Source: Clostridia bacterium
GTDB lineage: Bacteria; Bacillota_A; Clostridia; UMGS1883; HGM11501
Length of the DNA: 37,546 nucleotides
Assembly (NCBI GenBank): GCA_017536285.1
Contig: JAFXHP010000115.1
Coordinates: 1-37,546, forward strand
Direction: 5' to 3'
Shown here: positions 27,051 to 34,293 of the stretch, piece by piece
How the letters are laid out: each line of letters starts with the position of its first letter
Numbering within the stretch: the stretch's first letter is position 1
Made by a program: the position numbers and the translations under genes
The notes under the pieces: model-generated
Seen by the model: the letters and a program-made list of their open reading frames with translations, nothing else
Database searches by the model: none
Told to the model about the DNA's origin: nothing

Positions 27051-27668
27051 ATGGAAAGTAAAGAATTTAAGGAGCTTAAATCTCCCGGTTATGTAATTCA
27101 TATTAATTCGGAAGATACTGATTCTGTATTGGAGCTGCAAAAACAATTAAACAAGTGGGGCTACACCGACGGACACGGAAGAAAGCTTGCCGAGGACGGC
27201 GATTACGGCATAAATACATATAACGCCGTAATAAAATATCAGCGTGACCACGGCTTATACGAGGACGGGAAAGTCGGGGACAAAACCTGGGAGTCAATGT
27301 ATCAGACAATAAAAGACGAAGAATTAAACTCCGCTGCAGAGTCCGGAAACACTCACGCTTATTATGCCGAATCCGAGCTTAACATTGACGGAATGGATAA
27401 ATCTACATACCCTAAAACAAGCAGCAAAAAGAAAACCGATGGCTTCAATATCGGAAAAGCCTTCGGTGCCTTCAGGGATTATACTAAAATGTATGAAGAT
27501 TTAAATGATAAGGTAGAATCTGACGGCGAGGTGCAGAATGCCCAGGAGCGAGAAGCCGAATCTGCAGATAATAATGCTCTTTTAGAGCCGGCTGTTAAAA
27601 TGCCCACCGAGGAAGAGGCGGAAGAAATGGGAGATATGGCAGCCCAAACATTAGGTTATTATGATTAA
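27051..27668 (+). CDS. Peptidoglycan-binding-domain protein
   Basis: 205 aa. The start is ATG 27051, 10 bases after a GAAAGGA site; the in-frame TTG at 27024 has none. Residues about 20-85 form a PG_binding_1 three-helix domain: VLELQKQLNKWGY, DGDYGINTYNAVIKYQRDHG, DGKVGDKTWESM. The remainder is acidic, low in hydrophobics, and not recognised. There is no signal peptide or membrane segment, which is unusual for a wall-binding domain; it may be phage-derived or exported another way. Two membrane-protein genes follow 53 bases downstream. Confidence 0.8.
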   Translation: MESKEFKELKSPGYVIHINSEDTDSVLELQKQLNKWGYTDGHGRKLAEDGDYGINTYNAVIKYQRDHGLYEDGKVGDKTWESMYQTIKDEELNSAAESGNTHAYYAESELNIDGMDKSTYPKTSSKKKTDGFNIGKAFGAFRDYTKMYEDLNDKVESDGEVQNAQEREAESADNNALLEPAVKMPTEEEAEEMGDMAAQTLGYYD

Positions 27669-27721
27669 AGTTTTGCAAATACACTACTAATGATGTAACT
27701 ATTTATGGGGAGGGCTCTTCT

Positions 27722-29026
27722 ATGTTGAAGATTTTAGGCATCCACTTTATTGGTGGAATACTGGCTGTGGCTACAAGAGAAATTGCTGTGTTAATTCCCG
27801 AAAACATAAAATTGGAATTACATATTGTAACAAGTATTATTATGGCAATATATTTTATATGGGCAGGATACTTCTTAAGAAACGAAAGCCTTCATAAGAC
27901 CATCGTGCTGTTGCAAATATTTGTATATTCAGGACATTTTCTGTTTTTTCTCGGTGAATCAGCATATAGATTTTTACGTGTTGCCACCGGCGGAAGCGTT
28001 GTATGGAATCGTATTCACGAGCAGGTTTTAACACTTGAAAAACTCTCATACACGCTAACATATTTCCTGACTTTTTTCATTTTCCCTGTGCTTATTATTG
28101 CAGGCAGAATTATAGCGGGTAAGCCTCTTAAAATTAACATAAAAAAAGATGTGGGCAATACCCTTAAAATTCTCCTCTGCACTTTTACGGCAAGCACTGT
28201 TTATCCTGTTTCCTCTTTCTTTATGGACCGGTTTGATGAATCGGGCGATATTATTACAGCATACATTTCACTGTTTGCCGTAATCGCAATATTGTTCGTT
28301 GGCGGAATTGCCTTAAGAAAGATTGAATGGTCAAAAATCTGTTTTATAATGTTTATCTCTTCCCTCGTCGGCATCACATTTACAATGTACATAACAAAAA
28401 GCCTTGCCAATGCACTTTCCGGCGGAGGAATGGTGATAAATTTATTTTTTGAAACAGTTATCGGCATAGAAACCAACTATACCGAAATGCCTTTACTTCC
28501 GCTGATTTTTGTTCTTGCCGGACACTTTACAGGCAACCGCATCTTAGCTAACACCGCTTTTGAAAAAAGATCACCCGGAAAACTCAAGCATATATCTCAG
28601 GCAGTATTAATGCAGCTTGCAGGAGGTTTAATTGTTTTCTATATGAGAGAGATGGCTCTAATGATAACCTCCGAAAGCATAAGAATGGCAGCCTTTATCG
28701 TTATCAGTCTTTTTATGCTCCTTTATTATGTATGGATTGGTCATTTTTTCAAAGGAAAATCCTTTTATTCGGCTTGTTCTGTAATCCTGATAATGACATT
28801 TATCGGATTTTCAACTGAAATATTTACAACCGAAATATACCGATATTCAACCTGCCTTACCGGCAGCGGTTCTATATGGATTGGCGTTTTGAACAGATTG
28901 TTCTCGGGTATAAGATATCATTATCGTATCGTAATTTCATTGATGATTTTATGTATGGCTTTCGGCTATATAATTAGCAACAAGAGAAATAAAGATGCAA
29001 AAGAAGGCCGATTAAAAGGAGAATGA
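27722..29026 (+). CDS. Multipass membrane protein with internal duplication, unknown function
   Basis: 434 aa with roughly 11-12 hydrophobic segments. Residues about 7-115 and 296-410 are similar: GGILAVATREIA with GGLIVFYMREMA, YFIWAGYF with YYVWIGHF, GGSVVWNRI with SGSIWIGVL. The middle part (130-280) matches the middle of the next gene's product, e.g. RKIEWSKICFIM with RKINWSKICFIM. No transporter or enzyme motif is recognised. A GGGGAGGG site lies 7 bases before the ATG. The short distance to the neighbouring genes suggests one operon. Confidence 0.75.
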   Translation: MLKILGIHFIGGILAVATREIAVLIPENIKLELHIVTSIIMAIYFIWAGYFLRNESLHKTIVLLQIFVYSGHFLFFLGESAYRFLRVATGGSVVWNRIHEQVLTLEKLSYTLTYFLTFFIFPVLIIAGRIIAGKPLKINIKKDVGNTLKILLCTFTASTVYPVSSFFMDRFDESGDIITAYISLFAVIAILFVGGIALRKIEWSKICFIMFISSLVGITFTMYITKSLANALSGGGMVINLFFETVIGIETNYTEMPLLPLIFVLAGHFTGNRILANTAFEKRSPGKLKHISQAVLMQLAGGLIVFYMREMALMITSESIRMAAFIVISLFMLLYYVWIGHFFKGKSFYSACSVILIMTFIGFSTEIFTTEIYRYSTCLTGSGSIWIGVLNRLFSGIRYHYRIVISLMILCMAFGYIISNKRNKDAKEGRLKGE

Positions 29027-29029
29027 ATA

Positions 29030-29887
29030 ATGTTAAAAACAGCACTTATACACTTCGGAAGCGGAATTGTATCGGCGGTTTTAATTTTGCTTACCGCCAT
29101 GCTTCCGGAAAGCTTCCACATTGCAGTGTATATCCCATTAAGTATACTTATGGCTGCATTTTACATATGGGCGGGTATTTTTCTTAAAAACGAATCCTTC
29201 CACAAGGTTGCCTTGCTCTCGCAGACGTTGGCATACATCGGGCATATGGCTCCCGCAATCATTAAGATAACAGGAAAATTTATCATTTCTCTTGCAGGAG
29301 GCTCTGTAATATGGAATGTCACATTAGGAAGATTAGTGTCATACAGCAATATTGCCAACTGCCTTGCGTACATATTTATGGTTTTTGTTGCCCCCGCTCT
29401 TATAGCATTGGGAATGAAAATTGCCGGAAAAAGCTTTAATATAAATGTAAAAAAAGACGCTATGTCTGTTCTTTATGTATCGGTGTTGTTTTTCATCCTT
29501 AACGCCGTTTACCCCATAGCACGAAATTTTACAGAAAAAACGGGTGAGCCGATCGAAACCGTAAAGGCAGGAATTGCAATACTTATAATATTGATATTAA
29601 GTGTTGCGGGAGGCATTGTATTAAGAAAAATCAATTGGTCAAAAATCTGCTTTATCATGGTAAATTTGTCGCTTATCGGCATAACTTTCTGCTTTTTCTT
29701 TAATTCGTTTTTTCTGCACGCCTTTTGCGGAGCAGAAATGATGTTTGACTTATTCTTCAAAATGGCTTTTAACGTAGATCCCATACTTATGTTTTTCATT
29801 CCTCCCCTGTTTGTACTACTCGGAAACTTTATCGGCAGAAAGCTTATAAAGGATAAAGCAAAAAAAGCGGATAATTCCGCAGCATAA
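29030..29887 (+). CDS. Multipass membrane protein, paralogue of the preceding gene product
   Basis: 285 aa, about eight hydrophobic segments. It aligns with residues 1-280 of the upstream product over its whole length (FYIWAGIFLKNESFHK with YFIWAGYFLRNESLHK; AGGSVIWN with TGGSVVWN), but lacks the C-terminal repeat. AAAGGAGAATGAATA at the end of the upstream gene provides its ribosome binding site; the genes are 3 bases apart. Function unknown; a tandem duplication is evident. A strong terminator follows. Confidence 0.75.
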   Translation: MLKTALIHFGSGIVSAVLILLTAMLPESFHIAVYIPLSILMAAFYIWAGIFLKNESFHKVALLSQTLAYIGHMAPAIIKITGKFIISLAGGSVIWNVTLGRLVSYSNIANCLAYIFMVFVAPALIALGMKIAGKSFNINVKKDAMSVLYVSVLFFILNAVYPIARNFTEKTGEPIETVKAGIAILIILILSVAGGIVLRKINWSKICFIMVNLSLIGITFCFFFNSFFLHAFCGAEMMFDLFFKMAFNVDPILMFFIPPLFVLLGNFIGRKLIKDKAKKADNSAA

Positions 29888-29916
29888 GACTAAAACATTA
29901 ATTTAACCCTAAAACC

Positions 29917-29950
29917 ACACCCCGAAGCAAAAGCTTCGGGGTGTTTAATT
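29917..29950. terminator. Bidirectional intrinsic terminator
   Basis: A perfect 12-bp stem (29917-29928 with 29933-29944, loop AAAA) with T-rich flanks, between convergent genes. The core CCCCGAAGC/GCTTCGGGG recurs at 34261-34282. Confidence 0.88.
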
Positions 29951-30826
29951 TTATTCATCCATCAGGCTTGCAAGATACTTTGCGGTTTCTGCTTCAAACT
30001 TCAAAAACATTTCGGAAAGATGGAGAGGCATTTTAGAAAAGCCCGTTGCACCCGACTCTAAAGATAAAACGCCTTTGTATCCGATTTCCTTAAGTGCATC
30101 CATAAATTCATACCACACACACGAACAAAGGAAGGGCACCTGATGGGTGTCGTCCCACGCCCCTCGGTTGTCGTGAACGTGAAGGCAGAAAAGCTTTTCA
30201 TTTGCCACCTTCACAGCCTCGGGAAGATTAAGCTTCATTGATAAAACGTGTCCCGTATCAAGGCAGATTCCCACATTCGGCATATTAATTTCATCAACAA
30301 GCTTTCTTAAGTTTTCCGTTCTTGCAAGGGAGATATTTCGAAATGGCAGGTTTTCTATTGCCACATTTATTCCGCACTCCTTTGCATAAAGACCAACTTC
30401 GGTAAAAACTTTTACGTTCATGCTAAAGGCAAAAGCTTCATCCGTTTCCGTGCCCCAGCCCTCGGGCATTACGGGGTGATAAACAACGGTATCTGCCCCA
30501 AGTAAGCTTGCCCCGTCTATGCACTTTTTCATATGCATAACATTTTTCGGGCGGTCTTCTTCAATTTCGTCGTGTACGGGCCAGGGGCCGTGCACCTGAT
30601 TTATATGTATTTCCGCTTTTTCCGCAAGGCACCTTTCTTCCGTGAGAAATTCCTTAAATTCTTCATCGGAGGCTTCGGCGATTAAAAAGCTTTTATAGTA
30701 TGCAAGTTGCTGAAAGTCGGATGCACCATAACCTAAAGCTTTCATTTTATCATAGTCGGTGTGCCGTCTTTTCCCGTTTTTTATCTCTTTTTCAAGAAAT
30801 TCGCTGTTTGTTTTTCCGATTATCAT
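29951..30826 (-). CDS. Sugar phosphate isomerase/epimerase-type TIM barrel
   Basis: 291 aa from ATG 30826 (MIIGKTNSEF), chosen because AAAGGAGGAA sits 6 bases upstream; an earlier ATG lies upstream of that site. The fold is the xylose isomerase-like / AP endonuclease 2 family: HINQVHGPWP, VVYHPVMPEG, VAIENLPF, GICLDTGHVL, LHVHDNRG and LSLESG supply the usual metal ligands (Glu, Asp, His). Members isomerise or epimerise sugars or cyclitols; the substrate is not known. Its promoter lies in a 50-bp repeat shared with the immunity-gene run. Confidence 0.85.
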   Translation of the reverse strand: MIIGKTNSEFLEKEIKNGKRRHTDYDKMKALGYGASDFQQLAYYKSFLIAEASDEEFKEFLTEERCLAEKAEIHINQVHGPWPVHDEIEEDRPKNVMHMKKCIDGASLLGADTVVYHPVMPEGWGTETDEAFAFSMNVKVFTEVGLYAKECGINVAIENLPFRNISLARTENLRKLVDEINMPNVGICLDTGHVLSMKLNLPEAVKVANEKLFCLHVHDNRGAWDDTHQVPFLCSCVWYEFMDALKEIGYKGVLSLESGATGFSKMPLHLSEMFLKFEAETAKYLASLMDE

Positions 30827-30845
30827 GAATTTTCCTCCTTTTGTA

Positions 30846-30895
30846 TTCATTTTAGCATAAGTGATGCCTTAACACAAGCATTTTCACATAAAAAC
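30846..30895 (-). repeat. 50-bp direct repeat R1, carrying the isomerase promoter
   Basis: Identical to 34210-34259 except two C/T differences. On the minus strand it contains TTGTGT (30877-30872), 17-bp spacer, and TGC-TAAAAT (-10 at 30854-30849), an extended -10 promoter aimed at the isomerase gene. Confidence 0.8.
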
Positions 30896-30899
30896 TTAC

Positions 30900-30928
30900 T
30901 TGATTTATCGTCGCTATAATGGTAAAAT
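30900..30928 (+). promoter_or_regulatory. Candidate promoter of barstar paralogue 1
   Basis: TTGATT (30900-30905), 17-bp spacer, TAAAAT (30923-30928). The -10 lies within sequence derived from the lost toxin gene, so this promoter may have arisen after the deletion. Inference. Confidence 0.35.
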
Positions 30929-30999
30929 ATACGGTATAAATGATATGGTGCTACCTGCTCCATCCCCTATTTATTTAATTGCAGATGCACGATAGATGG
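30916..30999 (+). pseudogene. Ghost of a MuF-barnase toxin gene
   Basis: This stretch aligns with 34624-34702, the part of the intact toxin gene coding for NGKIYGINDIVLPAP...NCRCT. Here it reads NGKIYGINDMVLPAPS, then small insertions/deletions shift the frame to a stop at TAG (30992-30994). The alignment then jumps directly to the ribosome binding site of the barstar gene, so the entire RNase domain (about 350 bases) is missing. It has no start and cannot make toxin. Confidence 0.75.
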
Positions 31000-31016
31000 A
31001 TTAAGGAGGAATTCTA

Positions 31017-31343
31017 ATGTACGATGCTACAAAAGACCCGAATGCATTTAAGCCTATAACCGAAAATCCTATTATTCTGGATTTTTCCGGATGTAAACAT
31101 TGGCACGAAATTCACTTAATCTTAAAAACAAAATTCGGTTTGCCCGATTATTACGGAAAAAACTGGGATGCTCTATGGGATTGTTTAAGGGACTTATGGA
31201 TAAATGATGGATATACAAAAGTAAACATATGCGGCTTTATGTCTCTTCCGGAGGATTTAAGAGAATATTGCCGCACTATGCTTGAAATATTTGAAGATGT
31301 TCACGAAGAAACACCAAATGTGGTTTTCGAGCTTATTTCTTAA
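31017..31343 (+). CDS. Barstar-family RNase inhibitor, paralogue 1 (orphan)
   Basis: 108 aa. LPDYYGKNWDALWDCL (42-57) corresponds to barstar helix 2 and its approach, with Asp51, Trp54 and Asp55 matching barstar Asp35, Trp38 and Asp39, which plug the barnase active site. TTAAGGAGGAATTCTA supports the start. It is about 80% identical to the second barstar at 35073, but differs at residues 28-30 (HWH) and 58-67 (RDLWINDGYT). It follows a toxin ghost, so it is an orphan immunity gene, perhaps protecting against siblings that still have the toxin. Confidence 0.88.
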   Translation: MYDATKDPNAFKPITENPIILDFSGCKHWHEIHLILKTKFGLPDYYGKNWDALWDCLRDLWINDGYTKVNICGFMSLPEDLREYCRTMLEIFEDVHEETPNVVFELIS

Positions 31344-31349
31344 GACACA

Positions 31350-31380
31350 AAAAGCGGATGCATCTGCATTCGCTTTTCCT
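31350..31380 (+). terminator. Terminator hairpin after barstar 1
   Basis: Arms 31350-31362 and 31365-31377 pair along 13 positions (one G-T), ending in TTTTCC. It starts 6 bases after the stop codon. T-tract is short. Confidence 0.6.
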
Positions 31381-31398
31381 TATTTATCGGGCAAAGTT

Positions 31399-31425
31399 GA
31401 CAAAAAAGGTACGTCCCCTTTTGTC
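31399..31425. repeat. GACAAAA palindrome, copy A
   Basis: 27-base imperfect palindrome, outer arms GACAAAA/TTTTGTC. It differs at two positions from 32174-32200. It lies between the convergent barstar 1 and 169-aa protein genes. Confidence 0.7.
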
Positions 31426-31464
31426 TCCTTCGTCCTCTTTTGTCCTTCTTCTTTTGTCTGTGTG

Positions 31465-31974
31465 CTAAATTGTTGAAAATGCCAGCAAGGAAATCAAATC
31501 ATTATAGTATATCCAGTAAAACATATTAATTTTGATTGATTCAGTCACTTCATCCAAAACTTTTTGCCTATCGTTATCACCTATGTTAATTATAACTTGT
31601 CCAAAACACTTACTTTTCTCTTCCGGTTTATATTCATAATAAGAATAGAAATCCATACCGTTCTTGAAATAAACAACATCATATTTAGGAATATCAAGCC
31701 AATAATCCTCTATAAAAAGCATTTTTGATGTACTGTTTTTTATTTCGAACCTATAAGCAATAATTAAAAATTTTTCTGGTTCTTCTAAAATCTTTTGCGT
31801 CTTGCTGTTTTTGGGCAACGAGTAACCATAGTAATTCTCATAATCTTGCAGCAATATTTCTTCACAAGATACACTTATTCTTTTCAATGGATACAACCAA
31901 GCTGTAGATATAATTGTCAAACAGACAATCAAAACAAAAATAATCAAACCTAAAACTATTTTTTTATATTTCAT
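31465..31974 (-). CDS. Membrane-anchored protein of unknown function, possible immunity factor
   Basis: 169 aa. One N-terminal transmembrane helix (about 5-28) after MKYKK, no lipobox cysteine, then a polar domain rich in Tyr and Lys. No family recognised. Its ATG overlaps the stop (ATGA) of a truncated gene remnant, showing that it was once coupled to a larger upstream gene. It is the last member of a minus-strand run of small anchored proteins in the toxin/immunity island. Confidence 0.65.
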   Translation of the reverse strand: MKYKKIVLGLIIFVLIVCLTIISTAWLYPLKRISVSCEEILLQDYENYYGYSLPKNSKTQKILEEPEKFLIIAYRFEIKNSTSKMLFIEDYWLDIPKYDVVYFKNGMDFYSYYEYKPEEKSKCFGQVIINIGDNDRQKVLDEVTESIKINMFYWIYYNDLISLLAFSTI

Positions 31975-32111
31975 TTTGCATCATCCTTAAGTTTTACTAC
32001 TATAAGTGAATCATCATTTAATATATCATCATTTACCGGGGCATTTATTCTATCTTTAGAATGGGCAGAATATAGTATTGTCCCATCTTCTGCAAAGCTC
32101 ACATTATAAAT
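31971..32111 (-). pseudogene. 3' remnant of a lost gene
   Basis: On the minus strand an open frame of 46 codons, IYNVSFAEDGTILYSAHS...SLIVVKLKDDAK, ends in TGA overlapping the ATG of the 169-aa protein. There is an in-frame stop immediately upstream and no start or ribosome binding site. The break is within 30 bases of the palindromic repeats at 32140-32200. The parent family is not recognised. Confidence 0.5.
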
Positions 32112-32139
32112 CTATCAAGGTTTCCAAGTGGCACCTGTT

Positions 32140-32165
32140 AAGACACGAAAACCGTCCCCTGTCTT
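32140..32165. repeat. Palindromic repeat AAGACA...TGTCTT
   Basis: Six-base outer arms around CGAAAACCGTCCCC. Sequences of the type GGGGACGGTTTTCGTGTC are, as I recall, dispersed REP-like elements of Clostridia. It is eight bases from palindrome copy B. Confidence 0.5.
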
Positions 32166-32173
32166 TTTAAGCT

Positions 32174-32200
32174 GACAAAAAAGGTACTCCCCCTTTTGTC
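32174..32200. repeat. GACAAAA palindrome, copy B
   Basis: 27 bases, 25 identical with copy A at 31399. It lies just downstream of the 188-aa protein gene and upstream of the gene remnant. Confidence 0.7.
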
Positions 32201-32213
32201 TTATCCCCTTTGT

Positions 32214-32780
32214 CTATTTGTCTTCACCTATAATCCAGTTTTTTTCCCATAAAACGAAATCAAACCTGGTCCCATAGTAAATTTCATCCAAAAGAGCAAC
32301 TAATAAAGAAATCAGTTGTTTGTCCATTTCATAACATTCTACAGTATATGTATATCCTCCCATAACAGACAAGTTTGATCTTTGAGCATTTAATATCAGC
32401 TTATCATTCTTTTTTAATGAAAATTTATTTCCGCTATGAAAACAAGGTTTGTATTCCTCTTCTCCTATCAATATATTTTTCTTATTTTTACAAAAGCCTG
32501 CCAAAGATTTTCCAATTTCGGTATCATTTTGAAAAATCCTGTATACAGGATAGGAGCGCAACGGATATATCGGCACAATCAGCCCTAAGGGAGCCAGAAT
32601 ACATTTTAATAATATATTTGTCTGTTTGCAACTATATGATATTGTTTGATTATTATCTATCACCTTAAATTTCTTACACAACATTCCAAATGTATAATTG
32701 CTTTTTATCGTGTATTCTTCGTTTCCGACAGTATACACGATACCCTTTACTCCCAATTTCTTTTCTATGACAAACATCAT
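32214..32780 (-). CDS. Small protein, possible tubby/LURP-one-like fold, in immunity run
   Basis: 188 aa from ATG 32780 (MMFVIEKKLG), chosen for the CAGGAG site 8 bases upstream; the longer frame has none. EYTIKSNYTFGMLCKKFKVIDNN resembles the repeated strand pattern of LURP-one/scramblase-like beta-barrels, at low confidence. A short hydrophobic stretch near 75-90 (CILAPLGLIVPIYPL) could touch the membrane. No catalytic motif. It lies between palindromes B and the degenerate copy at 32827. Confidence 0.55.
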   Translation of the reverse strand: MMFVIEKKLGVKGIVYTVGNEEYTIKSNYTFGMLCKKFKVIDNNQTISYSCKQTNILLKCILAPLGLIVPIYPLRSYPVYRIFQNDTEIGKSLAGFCKNKKNILIGEEEYKPCFHSGNKFSLKKNDKLILNAQRSNLSVMGGYTYTVECYEMDKQLISLLVALLDEIYYGTRFDFVLWEKNWIIGEDK

Positions 32781-32826
32781 AATACTTTTCTCCTGTAATC
32801 CGGTTTTTCCGTTAGTAACAAAAGTG

Positions 32827-32846
32827 GACAAAATAAGTGCATCCCC
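32827..32846. repeat. GACAAAA palindrome, degenerate copy
   Basis: GACAAAATAAGTGCATCCCC matches the left 20 bases of copy A at 16 positions; the right arm is lost. It lies between two immunity-like genes. Confidence 0.4.
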
Positions 32847-32857
32847 AAGTGATCTTC

Positions 32858-33202
32858 TTATTCAGCCAATCCTATGTCAATCACTTTTCCATCCCTTTTT
32901 CGAAATTCCACATATATTACGCCACCACTCATAACCCACATGGTTCCTTCCTCCGTACAACCTGTAGTCTGCACTAGATTACGAACTCTCCATGTTTTAC
33001 CAAGGTCTTCTGCGTCATAGGTAAATCCATAATTAAAGGAGGTAGGAAAACGTTCTTCCAATAAGGCCATTCCAATTTTCAGTGCTGTTTCTTTGCTATC
33101 TATAACATTATATTCTTCTCCATTTTTACTTACTGTAAAAATAACAGCTGCAGCAACCACAAATATACTCACTATACATATAATCAACCATCTTTTTTTC
33201 AT
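32858..33202 (-). CDS. NTF2-fold immunity protein-like, membrane-anchored
   Basis: 114 aa. An N-terminal anchor (about 5-25) precedes a compact domain: VIDSKETALKIGMALLEERF, KTWRVRN and GGVIYVEFRKRDGKVIDI follow the pattern A-x-x-IA, W-x-V and GG-x-x-Y-I-E-I-x-K-x-DGKV of the NTF2 fold immunity protein family (YbbC-like). Such proteins neutralise secreted polymorphic toxins. The cognate toxin is not in the window. TGAGGTG precedes the start. Confidence 0.7.
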   Translation of the reverse strand: MKKRWLIICIVSIFVVAAAVIFTVSKNGEEYNVIDSKETALKIGMALLEERFPTSFNYGFTYDAEDLGKTWRVRNLVQTTGCTEEGTMWVMSGGVIYVEFRKRDGKVIDIGLAE

Positions 33203-33265
33203 ACAAGCACCTCACTTTCCGCTTTAACAAAAAAATCACCTTAATTCTTTCTTCAGTACCATTTT

Positions 33266-33291
33266 GACAAAAAGTTATGTCTACTTTTGTC
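33266..33291. repeat. GACAAAA palindrome, diverged copy
   Basis: Outer arms GACAAAA (33266-33272) and TTTTGTC (33285-33291) with a different centre. It overlaps the stop codon of the 144-aa protein. Confidence 0.5.
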
Positions 33292-33724
33292 ACTTCATCC
33301 CCGTGTACCATTCAGTAACCATTCCTGTCTCCGATGATACAGTCACTATAGTAGGACCTCCTATTGTAGGAGACTCAGTTTCCTGTGTTGTACACCAGAG
33401 CTTTTCTTTTGAATCATAATAAACAATTATCTTATCAATACTATCGTCATTCGGCGACAAAAGCCAATAATAATGCCGTTCCACCAGTCTCGCCACTTGT
33501 TTAGGCGTTTTAGCTATTCCTCCAACATATTCATCCCATATACCACCATATGTATGACAAACTTCTAAGAATTCAGAAGAATCGAATTCTCCTCTTATGT
33601 ATTCATATCTAAGGCCGGGAATAAGTTCATCTGTTACCCAATTTTTATAGTACCATATGCCGCTCCCAAAAGCCAACGCCATAACAATAACAACAATTGT
33701 AATAAGCTTAAAATGTTTTTTCAT
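33290..33724 (-). CDS. Membrane-anchored small protein, possible NTF2-like immunity protein
   Basis: 144 aa. Transmembrane anchor at about 7-26, then an external domain. The C-terminal pattern KIIVYYDSKEKLWCTTQ ... IGGPTIVTVSSETGMVTEW resembles the strand order of NTF2-fold immunity proteins, more weakly than its neighbour. AGGAGGGATATTT before the ATG is nearly the same as the leader of the 127-aa protein gene, hinting at duplication of the 5' ends. Confidence 0.55.
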   Translation of the reverse strand: MKKHFKLITIVVIVMALAFGSGIWYYKNWVTDELIPGLRYEYIRGEFDSSEFLEVCHTYGGIWDEYVGGIAKTPKQVARLVERHYYWLLSPNDDSIDKIIVYYDSKEKLWCTTQETESPTIGGPTIVTVSSETGMVTEWYTGMK

Positions 33725-33793
33725 AAATATCCCTCCTATAATTTCGATACTGTTTAATGGCCTACTTTTTCCGGTATCTTTTTATGTTCTGCA

Positions 33794-34177
33794 TCACCTA
33801 GTTGCTATAGAACGAAGAAATCTCCCTTGTTTCAAATAAACCTCCGAAACATCATAAAGTTTATCATCTATAATTTCGATTTCAATGTTTTCATTTATTT
33901 TTGTGCTTATATCATCTGCACAAAGCATAATATATAGCTTGTTATTTCGCACCACATATTTGTACCCGGTATAATCACCATACGTACTATTGCCTATAAC
34001 ATAGCCTGAAAATAAAAACTTATTATCAACAAGTTCCACGTTATTTATCTGCATTACTCTCGGACTCATAATATATTTATATTCATTATAGGTTTTAATT
34101 TTAATAAAGTTTATACATACAATCACAATCACAATCAAAATTGCAGAAATGAACATCAATAATAATTTTCGTTTCAT
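33794..34177 (-). CDS. Membrane-anchored small protein of unknown function
   Basis: 127 aa; N-terminal anchor (about 4-25), then a beta-rich domain (VELVDNKFLFSGYVIG, YKYVVRNNKLYIML, IEIEIIDDKLYDVSEVY). No family recognised. It is the first gene of the minus-strand run and lies about 35 bases from the -10 of the promoter in repeat R2. By context it may be an immunity or envelope-protective protein (inference). Confidence 0.6.
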   Translation of the reverse strand: MKRKLLLMFISAILIVIVIVCINFIKIKTYNEYKYIMSPRVMQINNVELVDNKFLFSGYVIGNSTYGDYTGYKYVVRNNKLYIMLCADDISTKINENIEIEIIDDKLYDVSEVYLKQGRFLRSIATR

Positions 34178-34209
34178 AAATATCCCTTCCGTTAAATGAT
34201 ATTATTAAC

Positions 34210-34259
34210 TTCATTTTAGCATAAGTGATGCCTTAATACAAGTATTTTCACATAAAAAC
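34210..34259 (-). repeat. 50-bp direct repeat R2, promoter of the immunity-like run
   Basis: Second copy of R1 (30846). On the minus strand: TTGTAT (34241-34236), 17-bp spacer, TGC-TAAAAT (34218-34213), facing the 127-aa protein gene. The region 34178-34550 has no intact gene: it holds this repeat, a hairpin, an fba remnant, the toxin promoter and its leader. Confidence 0.75.
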
Positions 34260-34287
34260 ACCCCGAAGCTTTTGCTTCGGGGTGTTA
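34260..34287. terminator. Hairpin, likely terminator
   Basis: ACCCCGAAGC/GCTTCGGGGT stem with loop TTTT (34260-34283). It lies just beyond the stop of the fba remnant and probably was the terminator of that gene; the T-tract is weak. Confidence 0.5.
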
Positions 34288-34293
34288 AATCGA

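Noticed and set aside
31399..33291. Integron-type attC cassettes between immunity genes
   Set aside because: The palindromes lack attC core sites and occur on both sides irregularly; no integrase is in the window.
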